NCBI RefSeq assembly: GCF_031585635.1
Contig: NZ_CP134195.1
Coordinates: forward strand, 2,232,001-2,296,000
Direction: 5' to 3'
DNA length: 64,000 nt
From: Paraburkholderia sp. FT54
Lineage (GTDB): Bacteria > Pseudomonadota > Gammaproteobacteria > Burkholderiales > Burkholderiaceae
Part shown: in pieces, positions 31,592 through 42,629 of the stretch
Layout: the number at the start of each line of letters is the position of its first letter
How positions within the stretch are numbered: position 1 is the stretch's first letter
Notes under the pieces: generated by a model
Database searches by the model: none
Told to the model about the DNA's origin: nothing
Seen by the model: the letters and a program-made list of their open reading frames with translations, nothing else
Translations under genes and position numbers: made by a program

Positions 31592-31821
31592 TCGGGCATT
31601 CGCGCAAGCGAAAGCCTGCATGCGCCGCGGCCTTCGAACCGCTGTCGTTGGCCCGGCGTCGACACCGCCGGGCCCTGTTCGCGGAGCCGGATCTGTCCGA
31701 GGTGGTTCTGCAGCGCCATCCGCACGGTCGTCGCTTGAAGAATGCAGGCACCGTATAGGCCGCAGAGCGCGTATGGCTTTGATTGGATGCCAATAAGCAT
31801 CCCTTGACATCTGAAGCCATG

Positions 31822-31855
31822 AAAAAACCCGCAGAGCCATTAGCCATGCGGGTTT
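31822..31855 (-). terminator. rho-independent terminator after tRNA-Val
   Basis: A 9-bp stem AAACCCGCA (31825-31833) pairs with TGCGGGTTT (31847-31855) around a 13-base loop, with a T run on the minus strand. The remaining sequence between 31592 and 31904 shows no gene. Confidence 0.85.
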
Positions 31856-31904
31856 CCGGGTACTACCATGAGCGCCTTCAGACAAACTTGGACGCGAAAC
31901 GGAA

Positions 31905-31980
31905 TGGTGGGTGCTGAGAGGCTCGAACTCCCGACCTACGCCTTGTAAGGGCGCCGCTCTACCAACTGAGCTAAGCACCC
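31905..31980 (-). tRNA. tRNA-Val (TAC anticodon)
   Basis: A 76-base tRNA with encoded CCA. The acceptor arm GGGTGCT pairs with AGCACCC, the D arm contains AGCTCAGTTGGTAGAGC, the anticodon loop reads CTTACAA with TAC, and the T arm is GGGAGTTCGAGCCTC. It directly follows hupB by 60 bp on the same strand. Confidence 0.97.
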
Positions 31981-32040
31981 GTTTCGCAATTCAGCGCTTC
32001 TGCTTGCCGCTTGATTTTGCTTTCCCAAGCAGCAAGCGCG

Positions 32041-32313
32041 TTAGTTTAGCGCATCCTTCAGGGCTTTGCCAGGCCTAAATTTAGGAACCTTCGCCGCTTT
32101 GATTTTGATGGCGGCGCCGGTGCGCGGATTGCGACCGGTGCGCGCGGTGCGCTTGCCGACCGCGAACGTGCCGAAACCGACCAACGTCACTGAACCGCCC
32201 TTTTTCAACGTACCTTTGACACCACCGATCACAGCATCGAGTGCGCGGCCTGCCGCTGCCTTCGAAATGTCGGCTTGCTGTGCAATGTGATCGATCAATT
32301 CCGTCTTGTTCAT
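32041..32313 (-). CDS. hupB: DNA-binding protein HU
   Basis: The 90-residue histone-like protein bends and compacts DNA. It starts [20 protein letters not shown] and has the beta-arm signature [21 protein letters not shown]. It lies downstream of lon on the same strand, the conserved hupB position, but has its own strong promoter at 32403-32431 and is separated from lon by the terminator at 32599. Confidence 0.97.
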   Translation of the reverse strand: MNKTELIDHIAQQADISKAAAGRALDAVIGGVKGTLKKGGSVTLVGFGTFAVGKRTARTGRNPRTGAAIKIKAAKVPKFRPGKALKDALN

Positions 32314-32402
32314 TCCAACCCCCGAGAATGTTTATGGCAATCGTGACGGCGCTCTCTTAGCGCCTGGCATCACGCGGCCGGCGGCCAACGCCGGGCGCAA
32401 TC

Positions 32403-32431
32403 ATTAGAATTGTCCGAAACCCTTGTGTCAA
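32403..32431 (-). promoter_or_regulatory. sigma70 promoter of hupB
   Basis: On the minus strand a perfect -35 TTGACA (32426-32431) and a -10 TCTAAT (32403-32408) are separated by 17 bp, about 90 bp upstream of the hupB start. Confidence 0.82.
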
Positions 32432-32595
32432 GCGGGATTGAGCCTGATTCGCGAGGTTTTTGAGGGGGTTGCCTATAACGAAATGTTGCCGCACATCGAT
32501 GCACACACAACCAGTCGGCAAGCGCACGGCAGCTTTACTCAATAGGTGGGAAAACGCGTCTCGCGAGACGCTAGACGGAGGCGGCGTGGGAAATA

Positions 32596-32625
32596 AAAAA
32601 ACCCGCGGCCGTGACCGCGGGTTTT
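32596..32625 (-). terminator. rho-independent terminator after lon
   Basis: AAACCCGCGG (32599-32608) pairs with CCGCGGGTTT (32615-32624) around a 6-base loop, preceded on the plus strand by an A run that becomes the T run for the leftward lon transcript. Confidence 0.93.
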
Positions 32626-32656
32626 CTTCAAACAAACAGCTTCGTTGCCGACTGTC

Positions 32657-35080
<2,424 letters not shown>

Positions 35081-35161
35081 TTCATTTCCCCATGAGTGGA
35101 ATCAGTTCGTTCGATAGGTGAGGCCAGCAGAAAAGATTGCAAGCCTCCGCGTGTGGGAAAA

Positions 35162-35191
35162 GTTCAGTGACTCCGAAGGTTCAGTGACTCC
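35162..35191. repeat. 13-bp direct repeat upstream of lon
   Basis: GTTCAGTGACTCC occurs at 35162-35174 and again at 35179-35191, with start-to-start spacing of 17 bp, between the lon start and the clpX terminator. A role as a regulator site is possible but unproven. Confidence 0.6.
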
Positions 35192-35227
35192 ATAGTGAAA
35201 ACAACCAGCCTGACCACACGATAAACG

Positions 35228-35265
35228 AAAAAAGCCGTTCACGTTGCCATGAACGGCTTTTTTTG
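35228..35265 (-). terminator. rho-independent terminator after clpX
   Basis: AAAGCCGTTC (35231-35240) pairs with GAACGGCTTT (35251-35260) around a 10-base loop. T runs flank both sides in the appropriate sense; the orientation matching clpX is leftward. Confidence 0.93.
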
Positions 35266-35282
35266 CAGAACCCGAAAGCCGA

Positions 35283-36554
35283 TCAGTTCGAACCCGCCAC
35301 TTTGGGCGCGTCTTCGTAGATCAGTAGCGGTTTGCCGTCGCCGTCAATCACGTTGTCGTCAATGATGACCTTGCTAACGCCTTTCATTTGCGGCAGGTCG
35401 TACATCACATCAAGCAACGCCTGTTCCAGGATGGAGCGCAGACCACGCGCGCCCGTCTTGCGACGAATTGCCTTGCGCGCGACAGCTTGCAACGCGGCCG
35501 GGCGAATTTCGAGCTCGACGCGTTCCATGTTGAACAGCTTGTGGTACTGCTTCACCAGCGCATTCTTCGGTTCGACGAGAATTTTCATCAATGCGACTTC
35601 GTCGAGCTTGCCGAGCGTGGCCACCACCGGCAGACGGCCGATCAGTTCGGGAATGAGACCGAACTTGATCAGATCTTCCGGCTCCACTTCGCGCAGCACT
35701 TCGCCGGCGTCGCGGTCCTGCTTGCTCTTCACGCTCGCGCCAAAGCCAATGCCGGTCTTCTCGGTACGATCGACAATCACCTTTTCGAGGCCGTCAAACG
35801 CACCACCGCAGATGAACAGAATGTTGGTCGTGTCGACCTGGATGAAGTCCTGATTCGGATGCTTACGGCCGCCTTGCGGCGGCACCGACGCCATCGTACC
35901 TTCCACCAGCTTCAGCAAGGCCTGCTGCACGCCCTCGCCCGAGACGTCGCGGGTGATCGAGGGGTTGTCTGACTTGCGGCTGATCTTGTCGATTTCGTCG
36001 ATGTAGACAATGCCGCGCTGGGCCTTGTCGACTTCGTAATTGCAGTTCTGCAACAGCTTCTGGATGATGTTCTCGACGTCTTCACCGACGTAGCCGGCTT
36101 CCGTCAGCGTGGTTGCATCGGCAATCACGAACGGGACGTTCAGAAGGCGCGCGAGCGTTTGCGCGAGCAGCGTCTTGCCGGAACCGGTCGGGCCGATCAG
36201 CAGGATGTTGCTCTTGGACAACTCGATTTCGTCCTTCTTGTCGAGATGCTTGAGGCGCTTGTAGTGGTTGTACACCGCGACCGCGAGAATCTTCTTCGCG
36301 CGTTCCTGACCGATCACATACTGGTCGAGGATTTCACGGATTTCTTGCGGACTCGGCAGATCGGACTTGGACAAGCCCGCTTCGATGCCCGCACCTGCAG
36401 CCTCATCGCGGATGATTTCGTTGCACAGGTCGATACATTCATCACAGATGAACACCGACGGGCCAGCAATCAATTTTTTGACTTCATGCTGGCTCTTGCC
36501 GCAAAACGAGCAATACAACAGCTTTTCGCTGTTAGAACCTTTCTTGTCCGCCAT
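35283..36554 (-). CDS. clpX: ATP-dependent Clp protease ATP-binding subunit ClpX
   Basis: The 423-residue AAA+ unfoldase feeds substrates to ClpP. The zinc-binding domain uses Cys15, Cys18, Cys37 and Cys40; Walker A is GPTGSGKT, Walker [11 protein letters not shown], pore loop GYVGEDV, and the IGF-type ClpP-contact loop is represented by TGIGFGA. Between clpP and clpX there are 183 bp, so clpX may be read from clpP or have its own promoter. The terminator at 35231 separates it from lon. Confidence 0.97.
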   Translation of the reverse strand: MADKKGSNSEKLLYCSFCGKSQHEVKKLIAGPSVFICDECIDLCNEIIRDEAAGAGIEAGLSKSDLPSPQEIREILDQYVIGQERAKKILAVAVYNHYKRLKHLDKKDEIELSKSNILLIGPTGSGKTLLAQTLARLLNVPFVIADATTLTEAGYVGEDVENIIQKLLQNCNYEVDKAQRGIVYIDEIDKISRKSDNPSITRDVSGEGVQQALLKLVEGTMASVPPQGGRKHPNQDFIQVDTTNILFICGGAFDGLEKVIVDRTEKTGIGFGASVKSKQDRDAGEVLREVEPEDLIKFGLIPELIGRLPVVATLGKLDEVALMKILVEPKNALVKQYHKLFNMERVELEIRPAALQAVARKAIRRKTGARGLRSILEQALLDVMYDLPQMKGVSKVIIDDNVIDGDGKPLLIYEDAPKVAGSN

Positions 36555-36737
36555 AGATGTGTGAGCCTCCGGACACTCGATTACATGATACGCCGTTTGC
36601 CCTGGCCTCGCAGTTGGGGCGGGGCCGGGCTTGAGCCAAGGTGACGGCGTTTGCCGCAGGCACTCGGACGAAGTTTGATTATTTCACAACCGATCCGGCG
36701 CTGTTTTTGCCCCATTTCGGGGCAAAAACGCACCATT

Positions 36738-37391
36738 TCAAGGACGCTTGTGCGCCACCTGGTCGACGAGGCCGTAAGCTTGCGCGTCGTCGCCGGACAT
36801 GAAGTTGTCGCGGTCGGTGTCGCGTGCAATACGTTCGACCGGTTGGCCGGTGTGATGCGCCAGCAGATGATTCAGCCGTTCCTTCAAATACAGGATTTCA
36901 CGCGCCTGAATTTCGATGTCCGACGCCTGACCGCGCGCGCCGCCGAGCGGCTGATGAATCATCACGCGCGAATTCGGCAGAGCAAAACGCTTGCCTTTCG
37001 CGCCGGCCGCCAGCAGGAATGCGCCCATGCTGGCTGCAAGGCCCATGCACAGCGTGGAGACGTCCGGCTTGATGAATTGCATCGTGTCATAAATCGCCAT
37101 GCCTGCGGAAACCGAACCGCCCGGGCTGTTGATGTAGAAACTGATGTCCTTGTCCGGGTTTTCGCTTTCGAGGAACAGCATCTGCGCGACGACGAGATTG
37201 GCCGTCTGGTCGTTCACTTCACCGACCAGGAACACAATGCGTTCCTTCAGCAGACGGGAGTATATGTCATACGAGCGCTCGCCCCGGCCGCTCGTTTCCA
37301 CGACGATCGGCACCAGTCCGAGCGCCTGCGCTTCGAGATCCCGCGACGACTGGGAGGTCAACGTGTCCAGCATTTGAGCGCGAAAGGTCAT
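36738..37391 (-). CDS. clpP: ATP-dependent Clp protease proteolytic subunit ClpP
   Basis: The 217-residue serine protease carries catalytic Ser121 in [10 protein letters not shown], His146 in [10 protein letters not shown] and Asp195 in DTDRDNFMS. The frame is open upstream, but ATG at 37389-37391 has an AAGGAT ribosome site and gives a family-typical length, with the N-terminal stretch likely removed by self-processing. Its promoter must lie in the 130 bp between its start and the tig terminator, where an AT-rich TAGAAT is visible. Confidence 0.96.
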   Translation of the reverse strand: MTFRAQMLDTLTSQSSRDLEAQALGLVPIVVETSGRGERSYDIYSRLLKERIVFLVGEVNDQTANLVVAQMLFLESENPDKDISFYINSPGGSVSAGMAIYDTMQFIKPDVSTLCMGLAASMGAFLLAAGAKGKRFALPNSRVMIHQPLGGARGQASDIEIQAREILYLKERLNHLLAHHTGQPVERIARDTDRDNFMSGDDAQAYGLVDQVAHKRP

Positions 37392-37523
37392 GCAGTTGAT
37401 CCTTGTCTGAAATATTCTAAATATTAGATGCTGGACAGGTGTGGTCGACGACCCCGTATTCAAGTGCGCGATAAGTGCGGCACGATGCGTGACACAATGC
37501 AAAACGCGGCGCCCATTCACAGC

Positions 37524-37571
37524 ACAAAAAAACGGCGTGCGGGCCGTCGCTCCGACAGCCGGCACGCCGTT
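37524..37571 (-). terminator. rho-independent terminator after tig
   Basis: AACGGCGTGC (37531-37540) pairs with GCACGCCGTT (37562-37571) around a 21-base loop, followed on the minus strand by seven T. It starts 10 bp after the tig stop codon and separates tig from clpP. Confidence 0.85.
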
Positions 37572-37581
37572 GCAGCGACGC

Positions 37582-38928
37582 TTACGCTTGCGCCGTTGCG
37601 CTTGCCAGTTCTTCGAAGCTCACTTCCTTGTCCGTCACCTTGGCCTTGCTGAGGACGAAATCGACGACGTTGGCTTCAACGACGTACGCTTCCATTTCGG
37701 CAAGACGTTGCTGGTTGGAATAATACCAGCGGACGACTTCCTTCGGGTCTTCATAGCTTTTCGCGAATTCGTCCACTTCGGCACGGATCTGCTCGGGCTT
37801 GGCCTGCAGCTCATTGGCCTTGACCAGCTCGGCCAGCACGAGGCCCAGCTTGACGCGGCGCTCAGCCTGTTCCTTGAACATTTCAGCCGGGATCGGCGCA
37901 TCTTTGGCGTTCGGCACGCCGCGTTGCTCCAGATCCTGACGCGCCATCGCGACGAGACGCTCCTGATCCTGTTCGATCAGTGCGTTCGGCACGTCCAACT
38001 CGGAAATCTTCAGCAGCGCGTCCATGACCTGGTTCTTGACGATGGCTTGCGTGCGGCGCTTCGCTTCGCGTTCGAGATTGTCTTTGATCTCAGCGCGCAT
38101 CTTGGTCAGATCGCCGTCTTCGATGCCGAGCGACTTCGCGAATTCAGCGTCGATTTCCGGCTGGTGCGGCCACTCGATCTTTTTCATAATGATCGTGAAT
38201 TGTGCGGTCTTGCCAGCGACGTCCTTGCCGTGATAATCCTCAGGGAACGCCAGATCGAATTCCTTCGATTCGCCGACCTTCAGGCCCGTGGCAGCCTTTT
38301 CGAATTCCGGCAGCATGCGGCCCTCGCCCAGCACGAACGCGAAATCGTCCGCGCTGCCGCCCTGGAACACTTCACCTTCGATCTTGCCGACGAAGTCGAC
38401 CGTTACGCGATCGCCTTCTTTCGCTGCCGTGTCGGCGCCGCCGTCACCATGCTCGCCGGCTTCGCCGCGAGCGTGGAAGTGCACGCGCTGCTTGCGCAGG
38501 ATGTCCAGCGTGCGGTCGATTTCCGCTTCGCTGATGGTGGTCGTGGTGCGCTCGATTTCGGCGGTGGCGACGTCGCCCAGCTTCACTTCCGGATACACCT
38601 CGAACGTCGCGTCGAACGCGTAGTCGCCTTCGACGGCGTCGCTCTTCGGCGCGAAGCTCGGTTGACCGGCGACGCGCAGGTTTTCGGCGCGGCTGATGTC
38701 GAAGAATTCCTTGCCGACCTTGTCGCTCAGCACTTCGGCTTCCACCTGGCCCGAATACTGTTGCGTCACCATCTTGAGCGGCACCTTGCCCGGGCGGAAA
38801 CCCGGCATACGCACGTTCTTCGCGAGTTGACGGATACGCGAGTCCACTTCCTTCTGGACGGCGTCCTTCGGCAGGGAAATCGTGACGCGGCGTTCGAGCT
38901 TGCCGAGGTTTTCAACAACGTTAGCCAT
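37582..38928 (-). CDS. tig: trigger factor, ribosome-associated chaperone
   Basis: The 448-residue chaperone binds at the ribosomal exit tunnel. The N-terminal domain carries the GFRPGKVP ribosome-binding signature near residue 45; an FKBP-type isomerase domain spans about 160-245 ([20 protein letters not shown]); the C-terminal helical arms follow. It heads the conserved tig-clpP-clpX-lon order. Confidence 0.96.
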   Translation of the reverse strand: MANVVENLGKLERRVTISLPKDAVQKEVDSRIRQLAKNVRMPGFRPGKVPLKMVTQQYSGQVEAEVLSDKVGKEFFDISRAENLRVAGQPSFAPKSDAVEGDYAFDATFEVYPEVKLGDVATAEIERTTTTISEAEIDRTLDILRKQRVHFHARGEAGEHGDGGADTAAKEGDRVTVDFVGKIEGEVFQGGSADDFAFVLGEGRMLPEFEKAATGLKVGESKEFDLAFPEDYHGKDVAGKTAQFTIIMKKIEWPHQPEIDAEFAKSLGIEDGDLTKMRAEIKDNLEREAKRRTQAIVKNQVMDALLKISELDVPNALIEQDQERLVAMARQDLEQRGVPNAKDAPIPAEMFKEQAERRVKLGLVLAELVKANELQAKPEQIRAEVDEFAKSYEDPKEVVRWYYSNQQRLAEMEAYVVEANVVDFVLSKAKVTDKEVSFEELASATAQA

Positions 38929-39480
38929 GGCTTCAATCGTCCTAAAATTATTCGAGCGAATCAGTTATCTTCTCCGTGCCGCTTGTCGATGCCGCGCGAT
39001 CTCGCGTTTTTCGGTCGCGTTTGAGTCGCTTCGCATCGATTGCGCGCCTGCGCCGCGGGCCTGCAGGCCGCCGGCAGCACGGTTGAGTCCAAAGAGCCGA
39101 ATATTTTAGCAAACTATTTGCGCGCCTAGCCGGGATTCGATGAATGCGCGCGTTTTTGTCGGCGTTTTGATCGGATTCCGGCCGCTTTCCGTGCTGTTTC
39201 AGGCGCGTTTGCGCACTGCTCCGGTGCGCCCCGGGCGCCGCGCCGCTGCTACGCCGTGCCGGTCCGCATGCATCGTTTCCGGTGGCTTCGCACCGATCAT
39301 CCAGCGCGGACTGCCGCACGCGCCGCGCGTGCGCGCTTTGCCCGCGACGATGCCGGCTATGCCATTCGACATATTCAGTCGGCGCGCCCATGCTGATAAG
39401 CTAATGGACGCGCTCGGGGCTGCGCCCGCCTCCAGTCAGTTCACCCGCCCTCGCAACGATTCCAACTCTTTAGAGACACC
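38929..39480. promoter_or_regulatory. intergenic region with extended -10 promoter for tig
   Basis: In this 552-bp gap the minus strand carries TGCTAAAAT (39103-39111), an extended -10 element about 175 bp upstream of the tig start; no good -35 box pairs with it. The rest, upstream of glycerate kinase on the plus strand, shows no believable gene. Confidence 0.5.
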
Positions 39481-40626
39481 ATGCCGAATTCGCCGTCCTC
39501 GCCCGTCGTCGTCATTGCTCCCGATTCCTTCAAAGGCTCGCTCAGCGCGGAACAGGTCGCGCAAGCGATCGCGGCGGGCATCAAGCGCGCCCGTCCCGCC
39601 GCGCAGGTGCGCATCTGCCCGATGGCCGACGGCGGCGAAGGCACGCTCGACGCCATGCTCACGAGCGGCGGCGAACGCCGCGCGCTGAGCGTGCGCGGCG
39701 CAGCCGGTCCGGTGCGCGAAGCGCTCACGGGCCTGCTTGCCGACGGCAGCGCGATCATCGAGACAGCCGAGGTCGTCGGCATTACCGATCCGGTGGGAAT
39801 GGGCGTGCCCGTCGAGGCACGCAGCACACGCGGCATGGGCGAGGCGATTCGCGCGCTGATGGACGCCGGCGTGCGGCGCTTTTTCGTCGCGCTTGGCGGC
39901 AGCAGCACGAACGACGGCGGCGCCGGCTTGCTGGCCGGCCTCGGCCTCAAACTGTTCGACGCTCAGGACAATGAACTCGACGCCACGCCGGAACAACTCG
40001 CGCGTCTCGCGCGAGTGGACGTGTCGCAACTCGACGCGCGGCTCGTCGACACGCAGTTCGTCGGTATGTCGGACGTGGACAATCCCCTCACCGGCGAACA
40101 CGGCGCAACCGCGGTGTTCGGTCCGCAAAAGGGCGTGAAACCGGAGCAGGTTGCCGCGATCGACGCAGCGCTTGCCCGCTTCGCCGATTTGCTCGAACCG
40201 GCACTCGGCCGCACGGCGCGCGAACAACCCGGCGCGGGCGCGGCCGGCGGCCTCGGCTTCGCGCTGCATATGCTCGGCGCGCAGTTCGAACCGGGCGCGG
40301 AAACCGTCGCGCGGCAAATCGGTCTGGACGCCGCGCTCGAAGGTGCCGACTGGCTGATCACCGGCGAAGGCCGTTCGGATGTGCAAACGCTGCACGGCAA
40401 GGCGCCCTTCATCGCCTGCCGCCACGCACAGGCAGCGGGCGTACCGGCCACGCTCCTCTCTGGCGGCGTCGACTCCGCCGCTTTGCCGCGTCTTGCCGAA
40501 TATTTCAGCGGCTGCTTCTCGCCGGCGCCGGGGCCGATCACGCTGGACGTCGCAATTCGCGACGCGGCGCGCCTCCTGGCGGACGAAGCCGAACAGTTGA
40601 CGCGCCTGAAGTACGGCACGCGTTGA
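39481..40626 (+). CDS. glxK: glycerate kinase (GlxK/GarK family)
   Basis: The 381-residue type I glycerate kinase phosphorylates D-glycerate. The family start VVVIAPDSFKGSLSAEQVA, the CPMADGGEGT motif, GGSSTNDGGAG and the C-terminal ITGEGRSDVQT are all present. It has no glyoxylate-pathway neighbours; a MarR regulator follows by 62 bp on the same strand and may belong to the same unit. Confidence 0.93.
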   Translation: MPNSPSSPVVVIAPDSFKGSLSAEQVAQAIAAGIKRARPAAQVRICPMADGGEGTLDAMLTSGGERRALSVRGAAGPVREALTGLLADGSAIIETAEVVGITDPVGMGVPVEARSTRGMGEAIRALMDAGVRRFFVALGGSSTNDGGAGLLAGLGLKLFDAQDNELDATPEQLARLARVDVSQLDARLVDTQFVGMSDVDNPLTGEHGATAVFGPQKGVKPEQVAAIDAALARFADLLEPALGRTAREQPGAGAAGGLGFALHMLGAQFEPGAETVARQIGLDAALEGADWLITGEGRSDVQTLHGKAPFIACRHAQAAGVPATLLSGGVDSAALPRLAEYFSGCFSPAPGPITLDVAIRDAARLLADEAEQLTRLKYGTR

Positions 40627-40688
40627 CCGGCAAGACGGTTGCGGCAACAATCACAGCGCCGCGACCGCTCACACACTACGGGAAAACT

Positions 40689-41138
40689 ATGAAGGACACC
40701 AAAGCCGGGCTCGAACAGTTCCTGACGTACCGTCTGCATGTCCTCAACAAACTCGCCGAACGCGGCATCAGCGAACGCTATCAGGACAGACTCGGCGTGA
40801 CCTTGCCCGAAGCGCGCGTGATTGCGTCGGTGGGATCCTTCGGGCCGTTCTCGATCATGGAACTCGCAAGGCATGCCAATCTCGACAAAAGCCAGGCAAG
40901 CCGCGCCGCCGAAGCGTTGATCAAGCAAGGCCTCGTGAAGCGCGAGGCGAGCGCCGACGACGGCCGCGTCGTGCTGGTCTCGCTGACTCCGGAGGGTCGC
41001 GCGTTGTATCGAAAGGTGATGCCGATCGCGCGCAAGTGGAACGGCGACCTGTTCGACTGTCTCGACGAGCAGGAAAAGCTCGCCTTCAGCCTCGCGCTCG
41101 ACAAGATCATCGCCACGATGATGGCGCGTGACGAGTGA
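40689..41138 (+). CDS. MarR-family transcriptional regulator
   Basis: The 149-residue protein has the MarR winged helix: a recognition helix in FSIMELARHANLDKSQASR and the wing VKREASADDGRVVLVSLTPEG. The frame opens earlier, but ATG at 40689 after GGGAAAAC gives the normal length. Ligand and targets are unknown. It lies between glycerate kinase and the convergent DUF3999 gene. Confidence 0.88.
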   Translation: MKDTKAGLEQFLTYRLHVLNKLAERGISERYQDRLGVTLPEARVIASVGSFGPFSIMELARHANLDKSQASRAAEALIKQGLVKREASADDGRVVLVSLTPEGRALYRKVMPIARKWNGDLFDCLDEQEKLAFSLALDKIIATMMARDE

Positions 41139-41165
41139 CATGCGCGCCGTATGCGGGCGTTGAAC

Positions 41166-42629
41166 TCAGCTCTTGCGGTCGCCCTGCCCGTTCACCTCGC
41201 CCGCGCCGGGATCGTTAGCCGTAGCGCCGGCTACCCCCGACCCTGCTGACCCGCGAGGTGCGCCCTCGGGCGCGACGCCCGCCTGCGCATGAGCACCACG
41301 CGCGAGCCGCCACGCGATCGCTCCAAGCGAACCGACTGCCAGCAGCAGCGCCGCCCATAGCAAATAGCGGCGCATCGCATCCGGATCCTTGCTCGCGGAC
41401 TGCGCCCTCGCGGCCTGCTCGGGCGACAGCGCCTCACCCAGGCGTGCCGTCGCGGGGACCACTGAGGCGCCCATCAACAGATCGTCCCGGCTCACCGCCG
41501 AGGACGCCGTCGTCGCACTGCCCACCGCCAACGTGAAGGGCGCCGTCCCACGCGCGACGAAAGTCAGCGTCGCCGGACGCCAGCCCGCGGCCACGGTCAG
41601 TGCCCCGCTGCCAAGTCCGCCGTTGCGCGTGTCGACCACCACACGCCATTGACGATCCGTGTCGGGCGTCAATTCGAGCGAAGGATTGCTTTGCTCCACC
41701 GCGCCGTTGTGCAAGCGGAACAATGTGGCGCCCGCCACTTCACGCCACGGCGTATCCAGCCCCGTTCGCGAATAGACGACCGCGGGCGCAACCGTATTCG
41801 GCTGAGGCAGGTTCAGGCGCAACCGGTCGACGGGATACGGGCCGCCGGTGCTGAAGAAATACTCGCCGGCTTTCGGTCCCGCGTGCGCGACGATGCCTTC
41901 GCGCCACGCCCGGTCCGCGCGTTGCGCCGGGTCGGCGGCAGTCGCCTGCACCTCCATGTCCATCGACTCGACATACGGCGAGCCGTCGAGCCAGCGCAAA
42001 CGCAGGTAACGCACACGCGTGCCGTCCAGTTCGATCCGGTCCTGACTCAGCGTGCTGCCGTTGTAGCTGACCTTGAGAAGCTGCGCATCGCCGGCGGGTT
42101 GCCAGTGACGCAAATCGTCACTGGCTTCGACCGTGACGCGCCCCTGGTAATTGTCGTCGCGCAGGTGCACGAGCAGCGCGCTCACCTGGCCTGTATGCGA
42201 CGCGCGTCCAAGGTCGATCAGGTCGGTGTCGTGTTGCGCGCGGGACGGCGGAGCCGAGGTCGCGCGCAGCGAACCGTCGGCGGCGATCGTCACGCCGAGC
42301 GGCACGCCGGAACTGCCGGCGGCCGCGGGTGGCAACGGAAACCAGCGCGCCGGATGCAGCGTGGGCGGCGTGCGGGCGGGCTCGCGTGGCGCATCGAGCG
42401 AGTACGGCACGGGTTCGCCCGTGCCGTTGAAGATGCGCACGTCGCCCAGATCGTGGCGCTGGCTTGCCGCGTAGACGGCAGCGGGCAGTGTCACGCTGTA
42501 GTACGCGGCGCCGTCGTCGAGTTGAAGCGCAAAATGCTGCGCGAAGTCGTCGGCCGCGAGCGCGGACGCGGGCGCCCACGTCGTCAGGATCGCAAAACAC
42601 CAGCCGGTCAAGGTAAGAACACGCGTCAT
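41166..42629 (-). CDS. DUF3999 family protein
   Basis: The 487-residue protein has a signal peptide ending near ASALA, a large beta-rich periplasmic region (QLDDGAAYYSVTLPAAVYA, RIFNGTGEPVPYSL) and one C-terminal membrane helix (YLLWAALLLAVGSLGAIAW), so it is probably anchored in the inner membrane facing the periplasm. This matches DUF3999, whose function is unknown. Its ATG overlaps the stop of the DUF2339 gene by 3 bases (ATGA), implying coupled translation and joint function. The tail is rich in A/G/P. Confidence 0.88.
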   Translation of the reverse strand: MTRVLTLTGWCFAILTTWAPASALAADDFAQHFALQLDDGAAYYSVTLPAAVYAASQRHDLGDVRIFNGTGEPVPYSLDAPREPARTPPTLHPARWFPLPPAAAGSSGVPLGVTIAADGSLRATSAPPSRAQHDTDLIDLGRASHTGQVSALLVHLRDDNYQGRVTVEASDDLRHWQPAGDAQLLKVSYNGSTLSQDRIELDGTRVRYLRLRWLDGSPYVESMDMEVQATAADPAQRADRAWREGIVAHAGPKAGEYFFSTGGPYPVDRLRLNLPQPNTVAPAVVYSRTGLDTPWREVAGATLFRLHNGAVEQSNPSLELTPDTDRQWRVVVDTRNGGLGSGALTVAAGWRPATLTFVARGTAPFTLAVGSATTASSAVSRDDLLMGASVVPATARLGEALSPEQAARAQSASKDPDAMRRYLLWAALLLAVGSLGAIAWRLARGAHAQAGVAPEGAPRGSAGSGVAGATANDPGAGEVNGQGDRKS

